Part shown: positions 46,659 to 56,651 of the stretch, one piece after another
How the letters are laid out: each line of letters opens with the position of its first letter
Numbering within the stretch: the stretch's first letter is position 1
DNA from: Cymodocea nodosa
Taxonomy: Eukaryota > Streptophyta > Magnoliopsida > Alismatales > Cymodoceaceae
DNA: 64,000 nt
NCBI GenBank assembly: GCA_036874045.1
Contig: CM072335.1
Coordinates: 14,032,001-14,096,000, forward strand
Direction: 5' to 3'
Translations under genes and position numbers: made by a program
Notes under the pieces: generated by a model
Told to the model about the DNA's origin: nothing
The model's database searches: none
Seen by the model: only the letters and a program-made list of their open reading frames with translations

Positions 46659-47669
46659 ATTGTATTGTTCGTCTACTTGTGTAAAATTGTATAAAATTGT
46701 ATGATGTACTTTTAAGGTAATTGATTCATATTAATGAATGTAAATTTTTCAGATGCAATTTTCATACGTGTTTTGGATGTGAAATGAATGGAATTTAGTA
46801 AATATTATGTAATTTGTGAAACTTTATGAATGAATATGTAATAGATTTACAATTTAATGAATGACAGGATAACTGCTTAAAAATTTCTACATGTTATAAG
46901 GTAAAATGTAAATTCTGCATAACATAAAATGACCTACAAGTTAAAACTTTATATAATGCTCAGATTTAAACGTATTTTAATTAGAATGATGCATTAATGA
47001 CATAGATTTAACTTTATTATAATTAGCAGAATGAAAAAAAAAAAAAAAGAATAGAGAGGAACTTACGAGAGTAAAACTTAAATGTTGCTAAGTGTTAACT
47101 CAACGAAGTAAGTCCATTGAGTTAACCATAACTCCATGAGGTCAGTAATATAATATAAAGTCAACGAAGTAAGTCCGTTGAGTTAACCGTAACTCCACGA
47201 GGTCAGTAATATAATATAAGGTCACTCCGTTGAGTTATCTGTAACTCAACAAAGTTAGTCCGTGGAGTTAGCAACAGTAACCGACTGTGTTCTGTTGAGT
47301 AATCTGTAACTCAACGTGGTTAGTTCGTGGATTAAGCAGAACGGTTATTCTTTTAACCACAAACGAAACTTCGTCGGTTTAGCGGTTACCAAAATTTGAA
47401 ATTAATAGTGGTACACGTACCCATTAAAACAGGAACCACGATGCACGTTGCAAGACACGTTCTTGCAACAAGATTTATTCACTTTATGGATGCATAGTAT
47501 ATATATGAAATAGAATGTTATTTACGAGTTACCAGCACTTTTAAGAGAAAGTAGAAAGCGTTGGAGGAACTGGAAGGAGAAGTAGTTGATTCAACCTTCA
47601 TCCGACAACAAATATTTATAGAATGGAAAGCTTCAGACTGGTATGTAATTAATCTTCTGTTATTTATTT
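46659..47669 (+). promoter_or_regulatory. Spacer and leader before gag (U2)
   Basis: Poly(A) near 47033. A 61-bp tandem duplication starts at 47101 and 47162 (CAACGAAGTAAGTCC... TCAGTAATATAATATAA) and is found only in this copy. A perfect hairpin lies at 47447-47469 (GTTGCAAGA, loop CACGT, TCTTGCAAC). A TATA-like run lies near 47488. Donor-like CTG|GTATGTAATT at 47641. The single-copy versions in U1, U3 and U4 keep the hairpin words and have a better TATA box. Confidence 0.6.
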
Positions 47670-49008
47670 ATGAGCACATGGACTCGTTCTCTAAGCACTA
47701 AACGATTAGTAAGAACACCTATCCAGGAATTTTCATTGCAGAGGGGTACTGAAAAATTTTCTGAACTGAACTTTAACGAAATTCTTTGGAGTGTAGCTAA
47801 CCTTTCTTTAAAAGAGAACGTAGAGATGGCTGCTCCAGTAGAAAAATCATAAGGAGAGATTCTGTATCCTGAATTAATTGATGAACTTTCATGTATTCGA
47901 TTGCCAAACTTTGAGGGAGATAGGTTTGAACTGAAATCTAATTATATTAGTCAATTGCCACATTTTCAAGGATTAGAAAGAGAGGACGCCTATTATTTCC
48001 TTAGAGAATTTAACGAAGTTTGTCAAATGATGAGAATGCCGAACATGAGTATAGATGCTATTAAACATAGATATATCCCTTTTAAAAGATACAGCTAAGA
48101 GATGGTTATATACTTTGTTGCCTGATTCAATTTCTACATGGACTGAATTTTACTCTATTTTTCTGGAAAAATATTATCCAACACATCTAATGATTAAAAA
48201 GAAGAAAGAAATATTAATGTGTAGCCAAAAACAGAGTGAATCATTCTAGAAATATTTTGAAAGATTTAAAGATTTACTGACTCAATGTCCACATCATGCA
48301 ATGAGTAGAGCACAACTAAAAGGTATAATTTATGAAGGCATAGATGTTTCAACGAAATCTTTATTAGAATCTACTTGTCAAAATGGATTTTTAAAATTAT
48401 GTAAAGAAGAAGCATGGGCATATTTAGAGAATTTTGCAAAAAGAACTACATAGTGTGAAAATTTGGCTGAAGCTATTGCAGATAAAAGAATATTGCCAAG
48501 AGGAATGCATGAAATAGATTCCAATACTATGCTTGAGGTGAAATTAAATGAATTAACAAAGAAAATAGAAGAGTTATCATTAAATCAAAAACTAGCAGAA
48601 AAGAATGCAAACATAAATGACTTAGATATTATTTATACTAGAAACCAGAGAGATAACTTGGGAAATTCTTATCATCCTAATTGGAGAAATCACCCAAATT
48701 TATCTTGGAGAAACAACAATTTCCACGGAGGAGAAAATATAAATGAGAAGAACATAAGTTATGAAGTATTAATTGAACAAGGAGCTAGAATAGAGAAATT
48801 AGAAAAGATAATCCAACAAGTAAACAATCATCTAGAATTTATATTTGGAAATGCTGTAATTCAAAATCAGAATAGAAATATATCACTTAAACAAAAGGAA
48901 CCAATGGAAGTTAGACCTACTGGAGGATTGCCAATACAAACTATACATAATCCTGTCAATAGAACGGTTAATGAAATTGATACCTCTTCTAGGAGGGCAA
49001 CTGAATGA
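47670..49008 (+). pseudogene. Ty3 capsid-type gag behind ORF A (U2)
   Basis: ATG 47670. Retrotransposon-gag core: FLREFNEVCQMMRMPNMS, DTAKRWLYTLLPDSISTWTEF, YFERFKDLLTQCPHHAMS, GIIYEGIDVSTKSLLE. Then EEAWAYLENFAKRT, a helical ELTKKIEELSLNQKL segment, and YHPNWRNHPNLSWRNNN, a block usual in Athila-type gag. Unlike normal gag it has no CCHC knuckle in front of that block. Breaks: TAA near 47850; 5-nt deletion near 48083; TAG 48247 (at a conserved Trp: ESF*KYFERF); TAG near 48451. It lies downstream of pol, which is not the standard order. Confidence 0.85.
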
Positions 49009-49197
49009 AGCAGCATATCTGAAGCAACTATCTGTATGTATATATGTTTTTTTTATTTTTTTTATAGTATCGTAGAGTTAATTTTTAACTCAACAAACTT
49101 AGTCCATTAAGTTATGCCTTAACTCCACGAGGGTGTGCAGTATCATGTTAATTTTTGTCTCTACTAAATTTTTGTTTGTGTTTTATAGAATCGACAA
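49009..49197 (+). promoter_or_regulatory. Intron-like leader before F-box ORF (U2)
   Basis: A pyrimidine-rich run TTTTTGTTTGTGTTTTATAG ends in AG at 49187-49188, nine bases before the F-box ATG at 49198. This is a good splice acceptor, kept in U3 (AG 54371-54372) and U4 (AG 63694-63695). A possible donor GTATGTATATATG lies near 49033. CGTTGAGTTA-type inverted words lie between. Confidence 0.5.
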
Positions 49198-49581
49198 ATG
49201 GAATTGATGCAATTACCGTTGGATGCACTAAGGGAAGTACTAAGTAACTTGTCAGCTAAAGATCTATGCAGGTTGTGTTGTGTATCAAAGGAAATTAAAG
49301 ACTGTATTGAAGAAAAATATTTTCAAAGACTACAAGCTGTAAAAATGACTAAGATTAGAGATGGATTCATATGGAGGTCATTTAATCGTAGTTCAAATAC
49401 CCATGAATATCTGGCTATGAAAGAAACTACTGGAATTCCACCCAATGCATTAGAAGGAATAAATCATATTATGGGGATAGATGAAGGATTAATCATATAC
49501 AAGACAAGACCAAGGTATGCAAGTTTATTATTACCTGATATTTTGATAAGAAATCCTATAACAGGAGAAGAATGGAATATA
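49198..49581 (+). pseudogene. F-box gene, truncated (U2)
   Basis: Starts MELMQLPLDALREV; the F-box LSNLSAKDLCRLCCVSKEIKDC is at about residues 5-45. Then GIPPNALEGINHIMGIDEG and ILIRNPITGEEWNI, the start of an FBA-type associated domain. At about 49580 the sequence switches to the end of an Athila-like LTR, so residues beyond about 127 are not F-box sequence although the frame stays open to 49620. Compared with U3 no stop precedes the junction. Confidence 0.8.
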
Positions 49582-49683
49582 GATAAATTAAAAGAAAGAA
49601 TAGGCATAAAGATAAATTAACTAAGTAAAAACAGAAGTAACAAATCCAAGTTTTTCTAGTGTAGTGTTGGGAAAACCCAAACA
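49582..49683 (+). repeat. Terminal ~100 bp of an Athila-like LTR
   Basis: Matches the last part of the solo LTR (AAGTAACAAATCCAAG, TTTTTCTAGTGTAGTGTTGG) and ends at CCCAAACA (49683), close to the TG...CA end of 19848-22015. It is followed at once by ORF A interior sequence (GGCACACAAGG), without primer site or pol. Confidence 0.78.
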
Positions 49684-51851
49684 GGCACACAAGGCAGAAA
49701 ATCAAGAATATGACAAGAGAAAAATAGCTATAGAAGGTAGAATCTGAACTTTTCGACAAGAGAAGAGTTTTAGTAGATTTGGGTATACAAATACCCCAAA
49801 TAATGGAAACTAGAATCAAAGTAGCAACAGAAATCGTTGTAAGTAAAGAGAGAAAAATCAGGTCGAACAACAAAGTTGCCCTAGAACTAATCCAATGTAA
49901 GTCCCACCTTTGGTTTAAAAGACGCATAGGTAGACGAGCTCAGTGGGCAATCTGGGAGCAACAAAGGAAAGAAAATGAAGAACAAGCAGATGAAGAACAG
50001 GAGCAGCCAACTGCTGAAAGACTTGTTCCTGAGGAACAGCAGCCAGAACCTTCAATTCCACCACTAAGGCCGTTGGAACGAGCAGCAATTTTGGGACCTT
50101 CTATTGAGGAAGAAATAAGAGAATTCCAAGAACTGGTTCAAATAAGAAGAGACTAAGGAGAACCAGAAGAATTAGCAATAGCTATAGCACATCTGGTGTT
50201 TGATGCACGGTGCAAAAAGAGGGTTGTAGAAAAGTTGAAAGCCTAATATAAAATCAAAGTGGAATAGCATCAAGAAGCTATTGCCAGACCTACTACAAGA
50301 GGAGCTGAAGCTGGTCCTTCAAGACCAGCAATTATTGAAAAAGTTAAACAGGAAGAGCTAGTACCTGTGGCTCAAAGCCGTGCAGAGCCTATGTTTGTAG
50401 ATTTAATCTCAAAAGAAGAAGAGGAAGACCAGACACAATTAATCAGAAGAAGGAAAGGAAAAGAGATAGTGCCTGAATATCAAGAGGAGATTAAATTTGA
50501 AGTACCAATATCAATAGGGCCTGTAGAGCCAATTTTTGTAAACCTACTATCCGATTCTGAGGAGCAGAAGTAGCAACAAAAGCAAAGAGAGGAAGAAAAA
50601 TAGGCTGAAACTAGTCTACAACCTGTACAAGAAGAAGAAACATAAATTAGGGCAGAAGTTGATTTGCCGGTGACTCCATCCCAATCTGCCATAGAATCAG
50701 AAAGAACAATGACAATGCAGATTGGTAGTTAGGAGGAAGAAGAAAGAACAGAAACTAAATAAGAAGCTGAACAAGTCCATTTGGAAAGAAATGACTTTGC
50801 ATATTCCACTAAAGAGCAAGAAACTCTTCAACAATTTATGGAAAGAATTCAAGACAGAGTGGAGAGTTCTGCCGGCTCACCACCATAGAAAAAAGTAGAA
50901 GCAAATATTCAAGAATCCTTAGAGCATTTTTAGCAAGTTCATGTTTAGCATATGGAAGAGAAAGTTCAAGAACAAACCCCTCTAGAGCAGCAAATTCACA
51001 TTCCTGACCCAACTGAAACAACAATTCTAAATGAAGTACACTTTTGGAGTCAGGAAGCTCATAATAAATACCAAGAGATCAGGGGTTATGATATCATATA
51101 CAGTAGACCAGTAACTTGGGATGGAATGCAGGAAATCAAAGATTTATTTGAATTCCAAGGTCTACTGCAATATATTTCTCAAGAAAGAGGGCATGCAGTA
51201 TATGAAAATCTAGTGCCCTGCTTTTATGCAAACTTAAGAGAGGAGAAAGATGATTAATTTCCAACGTGGAGGAAGCTGATGTACAGATAACACTAGAGCT
51301 TCTCCATAACATTCTAGGATTGAAAAATGAAGGACTAAAAATTCTAGAAGACACAACAGCAATCGAGTGGACAGAACAGACCATAAATGATTGTTTGACT
51401 ATCAATCCTGGTGTGCCATTATTAAATAGACTAAAGCAATTAAATGGTAAAGCACGCATGAAAGCTAACATTTTGATCAAGAATGTCTACCAACGACAAG
51501 GCCATGATATAGAACTGAGTCAATTTGTCAAATGGGCCACATATGCAGTTGTGAATAGAATTCAAATAAATTGGTTTGTAGTTTTTATCTCCAAGCTGAG
51601 AACAATGAAGAAGAAATTTTTTTATGGAGATCTGATTCCACTGCTGATGTGGATTGTATCGAATTCACTAAATGGGCATCCAAAAGGATAAGATCAAGAA
51701 CCATTCAGTAAAAGAGTATAGAAATTATGTTGCTGCAAAGATTGTTGAAGCTTCTAGAGGAATTTCAAGAGTTGTAGAAAGGATTAACCAATTAGAGCAA
51801 CAAGTAGAAAGACTTCAAAAGGAAGTAGATGAACTTAGGAGAAGAGATTAA
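49684..51851 (+). pseudogene. ORF A (U3)
   Basis: Same layout as U2 ORF A, starting about 75 nt inside it. Coiled coil with VALELIQCKSHLWFKRR (49779-49930). SIM-like motifs EPMFVDLISKEEEEDQ (50384-50431) and EPIFVNLLSDSEEQK (50525-50570). Conserved domain 51050-51700 with a frameshift near 51250 and another near 51650; terminal coiled coil to TAA 51849. Many in-frame stops. Between the two acidic motifs is a basic RRRKGKEIV. Confidence 0.8.
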
Positions 51852-52832
51852 ATTGTATTGTTCGTCTACTTGTATATATTTGTATGAAAAATATTTGATT
51901 GATTGTAATGTAAATTATTCATATTAATGAATATATGTTTTCAGATATATTTTTCATTCGTGTTTAAGAATGATGAAATGGATGAACTATATTGAATATT
52001 ATATAATTTGTGGAACATTATGCAAGATTTTTTAAAAGATTTACAATTTGTTGAATGACAAGATTAAATGAAAGATAATTGATTAATACTTGAAAATATC
52101 TACATGCTGCAAGGTAAAATATAAATTCTGCATAACATGAAATGAACTGCAAGTTAAATATTTATGTAATGTTCAGATTTAAATGAGTTTTAATTAGAAT
52201 GCTGCATTAATGACATGTATTTAACTCTATTTAAGTTAACAGAATGCAGGAGAGAAAAACATAGAAGTTAGTACAAGGAGTGAGTTTTAGAAATTTGCCA
52301 AGTGTTAACTCAACAAAGTAAGTTCATTGAGTTAAACTTAACTCTACAAAGTCAATAATATAATATAAGGTCACTCCATTGAGTTATCTGTAACTCAACG
52401 AAGTTAGTCCGTGGAGTTAGCAATAGTAACCGAAGCTAGTCCGTTGAGTTAATTATAACTCAACGAGGCTAGTTCGTGGATTAAGCTAAACAGTTATTCT
52501 TTTTAGCTACGAACACAACTTTGTGGGTTTAGCGGTTACTAAAATTTGAAATTAGAAGTGGCACACGTACCCATAAAAATAGGAACCACACTACACGTTA
52601 CAAGACACGTTCTTGCAACGAGATTTATTTGCTTTATGGACGTGCATTATAAATATAGAACAGAATGTTATTTACTAGTTACCAGCATTTTTGAAAGAAA
52701 AGAGAATTTATTGGGGAACTAGAAGGAGAAGCAGTTGATTCAACTTCATCCGTCAACAACCATTTACTGAATAGAAAGCTTCAGACTGGTATGTAATTAA
52801 TCTTCTACTATTTTACTATATGTTAAGAGTTT
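51852..52832 (+). promoter_or_regulatory. Spacer and leader before gag (U3)
   Basis: Has CGTTGAGTTA/TAACTCAACG words (52305-52475). A hairpin built on TTACAAGA / TCTTGCAA lies near 52595-52620. The TATA box TATAAATA is at 52648-52655. Donor-like CTG|GTATGTAATTAA has its GT at 52789. One copy of the 61-bp unit. No ORF. Confidence 0.6.
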
Positions 52833-54170
52833 ATGAGTACATGGACTTGTTCTCCTAACACTAAACGATTAGTAAGAACATCTACCTAAGAGTATTCAAC
52901 ATAGAGGCGTACTGAAACATTTTCTGAATTGGACTTTAACGAAATCCTTAGGGGTGTAGCTAACCTTTCTTTAAAAGAGAACGAAGATATGGCTGCTCTA
53001 GTAGAAAAATCATTAGGGGAAATTCTGTATCCTGAATTAGTTGATGAACCTTCATGTATTCGATTGCCAAACTTTGAGGGAGATAGGTTTGAACTGAAAT
53101 CTAATTATATTAGTCAATTGCCACATTTTCATAGATTAGAAAGAGAGGATTTCTATTATTTCCTTAGAGAATTTAACGAAGTTTGTCAAATGATGAAAAT
53201 GCCGAACATGAGTATAGATGCTATTAAACTTAGATATATCCCTTTTGCTTTAAAAGACACAGCTAAGAGATGGTTATATAGCGCTTGATTCAATTTCTGC
53301 GTGGACTGAATTTTGCTCTATTTTTCTAGAAAAATATTATCCAAAACATCAAACGATTAAAAAGAAAAAAGAAATATTAATGTGTAGCCAAAAATAGGGA
53401 GAATCATTCTAGAAATATTTTGAAAGATTTAAAGATTTACTGACTCAATGTCCACATCATGCAATGAGTAAAGCACAATTAATAGGTATTATTTATGAAG
53501 GCATAGATGTTTCAACGAAATCTTTATTAGAATCTACTTGTCAGAATGGATTTTTAAAACTATGTAGCGAAGAAGCATGGGCATATTTAGAAAACTTTGC
53601 AAAAAGAACTGCATAGTGAGAAAACTCGACTGAAGCCATTACAAATAAAAGAATATTACCAAGGGGAATGCATGAAATAGATTCAAGCACTATGCTTGAA
53701 GTGAAATTAACTTAATTAACAAAGAAAATAGAAGAGTTATCATTAAATCAAAACTAATAGAAAAAAATGCAAACATTAATGATCTAGATATTATTTATGT
53801 TGGAAACCAGAAAGATAACTTTGGACATTCTTATAACCCTAATTGGAGAAATCACCCAAATTTATCCTGGAGAAACAACAATTTCCAGGGAGGAGAAAAT
53901 ATAAATGACAAGAATATAAGTTATGAAGCATTAATTGAACAAGGATCTAGAATAGAAAAATTAGAAAAGATAATCCAATAATTAAACAATCATTTGGATC
54001 TTGTATTTGGAAATGATGCAATTCAAAATCAAAATAGAAACATACCACTTAGACAAAAGAAATCAATGGAAGTTAGACCTATTGGAGGATTGCCAATACA
54101 AGCAATACCTAACTCTATCAATAGAACTGTTAATGAAATTGATACCTCCTCTAGGAGGGTAGTTGAATGA
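52833..54170 (+). pseudogene. Ty3 capsid-type gag (U3)
   Basis: ATG 52833. In-frame TAA and TAG follow within 30 codons, at places where U2 has CAG; the TAG is shared with U1 and U4. A later ATG (MAALVEKSLGEILYPEL) starts an open stretch through the gag core to SAKRWLYS-like sequence near 53288, where a 5-nt loss shifts the frame. TAG 53410 is at the same Trp codon as TAG 48247 in U2. The C-terminal part holds NYEA/EKIIQ helices and ends at TGA 54168. No zinc knuckle. Confidence 0.85.
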
Positions 54171-54381
54171 AGCAGTATAATTGAAGTAACTATGTATAAT
54201 ATAGTAAGAAAAAATATGTATATATATATAAGTTTACTTATAGTTAATAATATCGTAGAGTTATTACTTAACTCAACGAACTTAATCCGTTGAGTTATGA
54301 CCTAACTCCACGAGGGTGTAAAGTAGCTATGTTAATTTTTGTCTCTGCTAAATTTTTGTTTATGTTATACAGAATCAATAG
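54171..54381 (+). promoter_or_regulatory. Intron-like leader before F-box ORF (U3)
   Basis: Pyrimidine-rich TTTTTGTTTATGTTATACAG ends with AG at 54371-54372, before AATCAATAG and the ATG at 54382. A GTATGTATA-like donor is less clear than in U2. Contains the TAACTCAACGAAC / CCGTTGAGTTA inverted pair at about 54265-54300. Confidence 0.5.
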
Positions 54382-55320
54382 ATGGAGTTTATAAAATTAC
54401 TGCTAGACGCACTAAGGGAAGTACTGAGTAACTTGTCAACTAAAGATCTGTGCAGATTGTGTTGTGTATCAAAGGATATTACAGACTATGTCAAAGAAAA
54501 ATATTTTCATGAACTACAAGCTGCAAAAATGACTAAGATTAGAAATAGATTTTTATGGAAGTCATTTAATCGTAGTTCAATTAGCTATGAATATCTAAAT
54601 ATGGAAGAAACTGCTGGAATTCCACCCAATACATTAGAAGGAATAGATCATATTATGGGGATGGATGAAGGATTAATTATATACAGAACCAAACCAAGGT
54701 ATGCAATTTTGTTACCTAATATTTTGATTAGAAATTCTATCACAAGAGAAGAATGGAATATAGGAAGGCCTAATAGATATGAAGTACCAATTGAAAATTG
54801 TGGGTCAGCTTTAATATTTTCTAATAAAAATTCAGCCATTCCTGAAAAATTATATTATTTGAGACCTACTGAAAATTGGGATGAAGATTTATGCTTAAGT
54901 GTGTATAATTTTCTAAATAGATCTTGGACTGAAAACACTATGATATATCTAGGACAGAAATCATTAATTAACAGCATACATGTCATACTTGATGGATATA
55001 TATATCTAGTCACAGATATATCAGTTGCATTTAGATCTCATTTATACATAATAAGCATAGATAGTTATGATAATGACTTTATAGAAATTTTGCCTATACC
55101 GAGAGAAATAGCTAAACCACCATCTACAAAATATGATAAAATTCAAATAGGAAGGTGGTATAATGAATATGATGATCCTACTTTATGTCTGATAAGATGG
55201 TGGGATGAATTGATGAAATTTCAAATATGGATTATGAAAGACATAAATGAATGGGAGTGGGAAGAAGAATATATTGAAATAGATGTAGAAATAATAACAA
55301 CTACATTATCTTGGGACTGA
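54382..55320 (+). CDS. F-box protein with FBA-like C-terminal domain, carried by retroelement (U3)
   Basis: Uninterrupted 312-codon ORF. The N-terminal F-box (about residues 5-45: LLLDALREVLSNLSTKDLCR, LCCVSKDITDYV) would bind SKP1/ASK in an SCF ubiquitin ligase. The rest resembles plant F-box-associated (FBA) domains: MGMDEGLIIYRTKPR, ILIRNSITREEWNI (the 'nPsTre' block), a DGYIYLVTD block, IDSYDNDFIEILPIP, and LCLIRWWDELMKFQIWIMKD (the 'iWvMkeyg' block), with an acidic Trp-rich end. Length is usual for this family. It lies behind gag and a splice acceptor and before the 3' non-coding region and LTR. All neighbouring element ORFs are broken, so its integrity is notable. It could be a captured host gene used by the element, or a host gene re-domesticated in place. 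Substrate unknown. Confidence 0.8.
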   Translation: MEFIKLLLDALREVLSNLSTKDLCRLCCVSKDITDYVKEKYFHELQAAKMTKIRNRFLWKSFNRSSISYEYLNMEETAGIPPNTLEGIDHIMGMDEGLIIYRTKPRYAILLPNILIRNSITREEWNIGRPNRYEVPIENCGSALIFSNKNSAIPEKLYYLRPTENWDEDLCLSVYNFLNRSWTENTMIYLGQKSLINSIHVILDGYIYLVTDISVAFRSHLYIISIDSYDNDFIEILPIPREIAKPPSTKYDKIQIGRWYNEYDDPTLCLIRWWDELMKFQIWIMKDINEWEWEEEYIEIDVEIITTTLSWD

Positions 55321-56651
55321 AAAGGATCCCTTTCTGCATTTCATTTCATTAATGGTAATATACTTGTATTTAGTATTAATAACATACTGCAAGTCTACAA
55401 ATTAAGAAGGAACACGAACTGCATTAAAACAGAATTAATAGCAAGAAGAATTATGCCTAAAAAGTTTGCTTGGACTAACACGTTTATTCCATTTGTTACT
55501 ACTTTTCAATCATGTTCTTAAATTATAATTTTGTGCGTTTAATGTTGTGTGTATTTTGCATTTATTTTTAGAAAAAAAATGAGAAATGGAAGAAAAATTT
55601 TAGTTTTAGTTTTATTTTATAAGAAAAGAAAAACAAAATATCAATCCAGTTTGTTGGTATCTGTTCTAGGAAACCAACTGGCTTGCTTGTGAGCCACTAA
55701 AGGCATAGGAGCCTGGGTTCCACACAAGACACTGATTTATCAATATCTGTTAAATATTATTTTGCTATATATTCTGCTTTTATCCGTGAATAAAAAGTTT
55801 TTCAGAATCAAAAATTGGAATATATAGAAGGAGATACAAACGAAACAAGGTATGTAATTGATTACTTATCCTAAAGTTAGATTTAAACTCAATTCGTGGA
55901 GTTATTCATTAACTCAACGAAACAATATTCATGCCTGCTACAATTACTGTATTTATTGTCAAATCTTTTACATTGAGGACAATGCAAAAAAAATAGATAT
56001 GGGGAGGAGGTAATTAAAGTAACAACCATGTAAGTTTGTTAATTAAAGGAATTAGAATGGTACTACAAAGTTTTGTGGAAATTGAAAATTTTTTATGAAT
56101 TTGCTATAACTATCCAATAATTGAGACTATAAAATTTTTACGAACTGTAATTGTTTGAATGTTATATTTAGAATGCTATATAAGATGCTATAGAATTCAC
56201 TATTTATGCAAATCTAGATATAGTATCTTATGTTTTTTCTGAATTTTATGAGTTTAACAATTTCACGATTTTAAAATGAAATCAGAATGCTTAACTGAAA
56301 CTTCGTAAATTATCTGAAGTCCTGAAATAGCTAAAATGTTGATTTTTAGATTAAATGAAACACATATGGTCAAAGATACATTTAATTTGACTGATTAAAC
56401 TTGTAGAATGATTTATGTGTAGATCTTATTAAACTACAGAAAAAAGTATGAGCTTATTGATATGGATTCATATTTTCAGTAAATAATAGAAGCAAGACTA
56501 TATGAGATTGGTGTTTTATTACATCTATATTAATGGAATACGTACATATACTGTGTTGAAAAGAAAAAAAAAGAAAAAAAAAGAAAAAAACTTTGAGAGT
56601 TTATTCACTTGTTTAATCACAAGCCTTTTGTACTTGAGCAAAAAAAGAGAA
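55321..56651 (+). other. 3' non-coding region of cassette U3
   Basis: Collinear with 1707-3360 (minus). Conserved GGCTTGCTTGTGAGCCAC near 55680. A second GGTATGTAATTGATTAC lies at 55849, resembling the donor-like leader motif. PPT-like tract at 55972-56012 (TTGAGGACAATGC, then GATATGGGGAGGAGG). A/G-rich AAAAAAGAAAAAA run at 56563-56590. The part up to the LTR-adjacent PPT and the first ~30 bp of the LTR are deleted at about 56650. No ORF. Confidence 0.65.

Noticed and set aside
49556..49927. 123-codon minus-strand frame with hydrophobic stretches, and a similar one at 44459-44743
   Set aside because: Antisense of the ORF A coiled coil. The hydrophobicity comes from reading Lys/Glu codons backwards.
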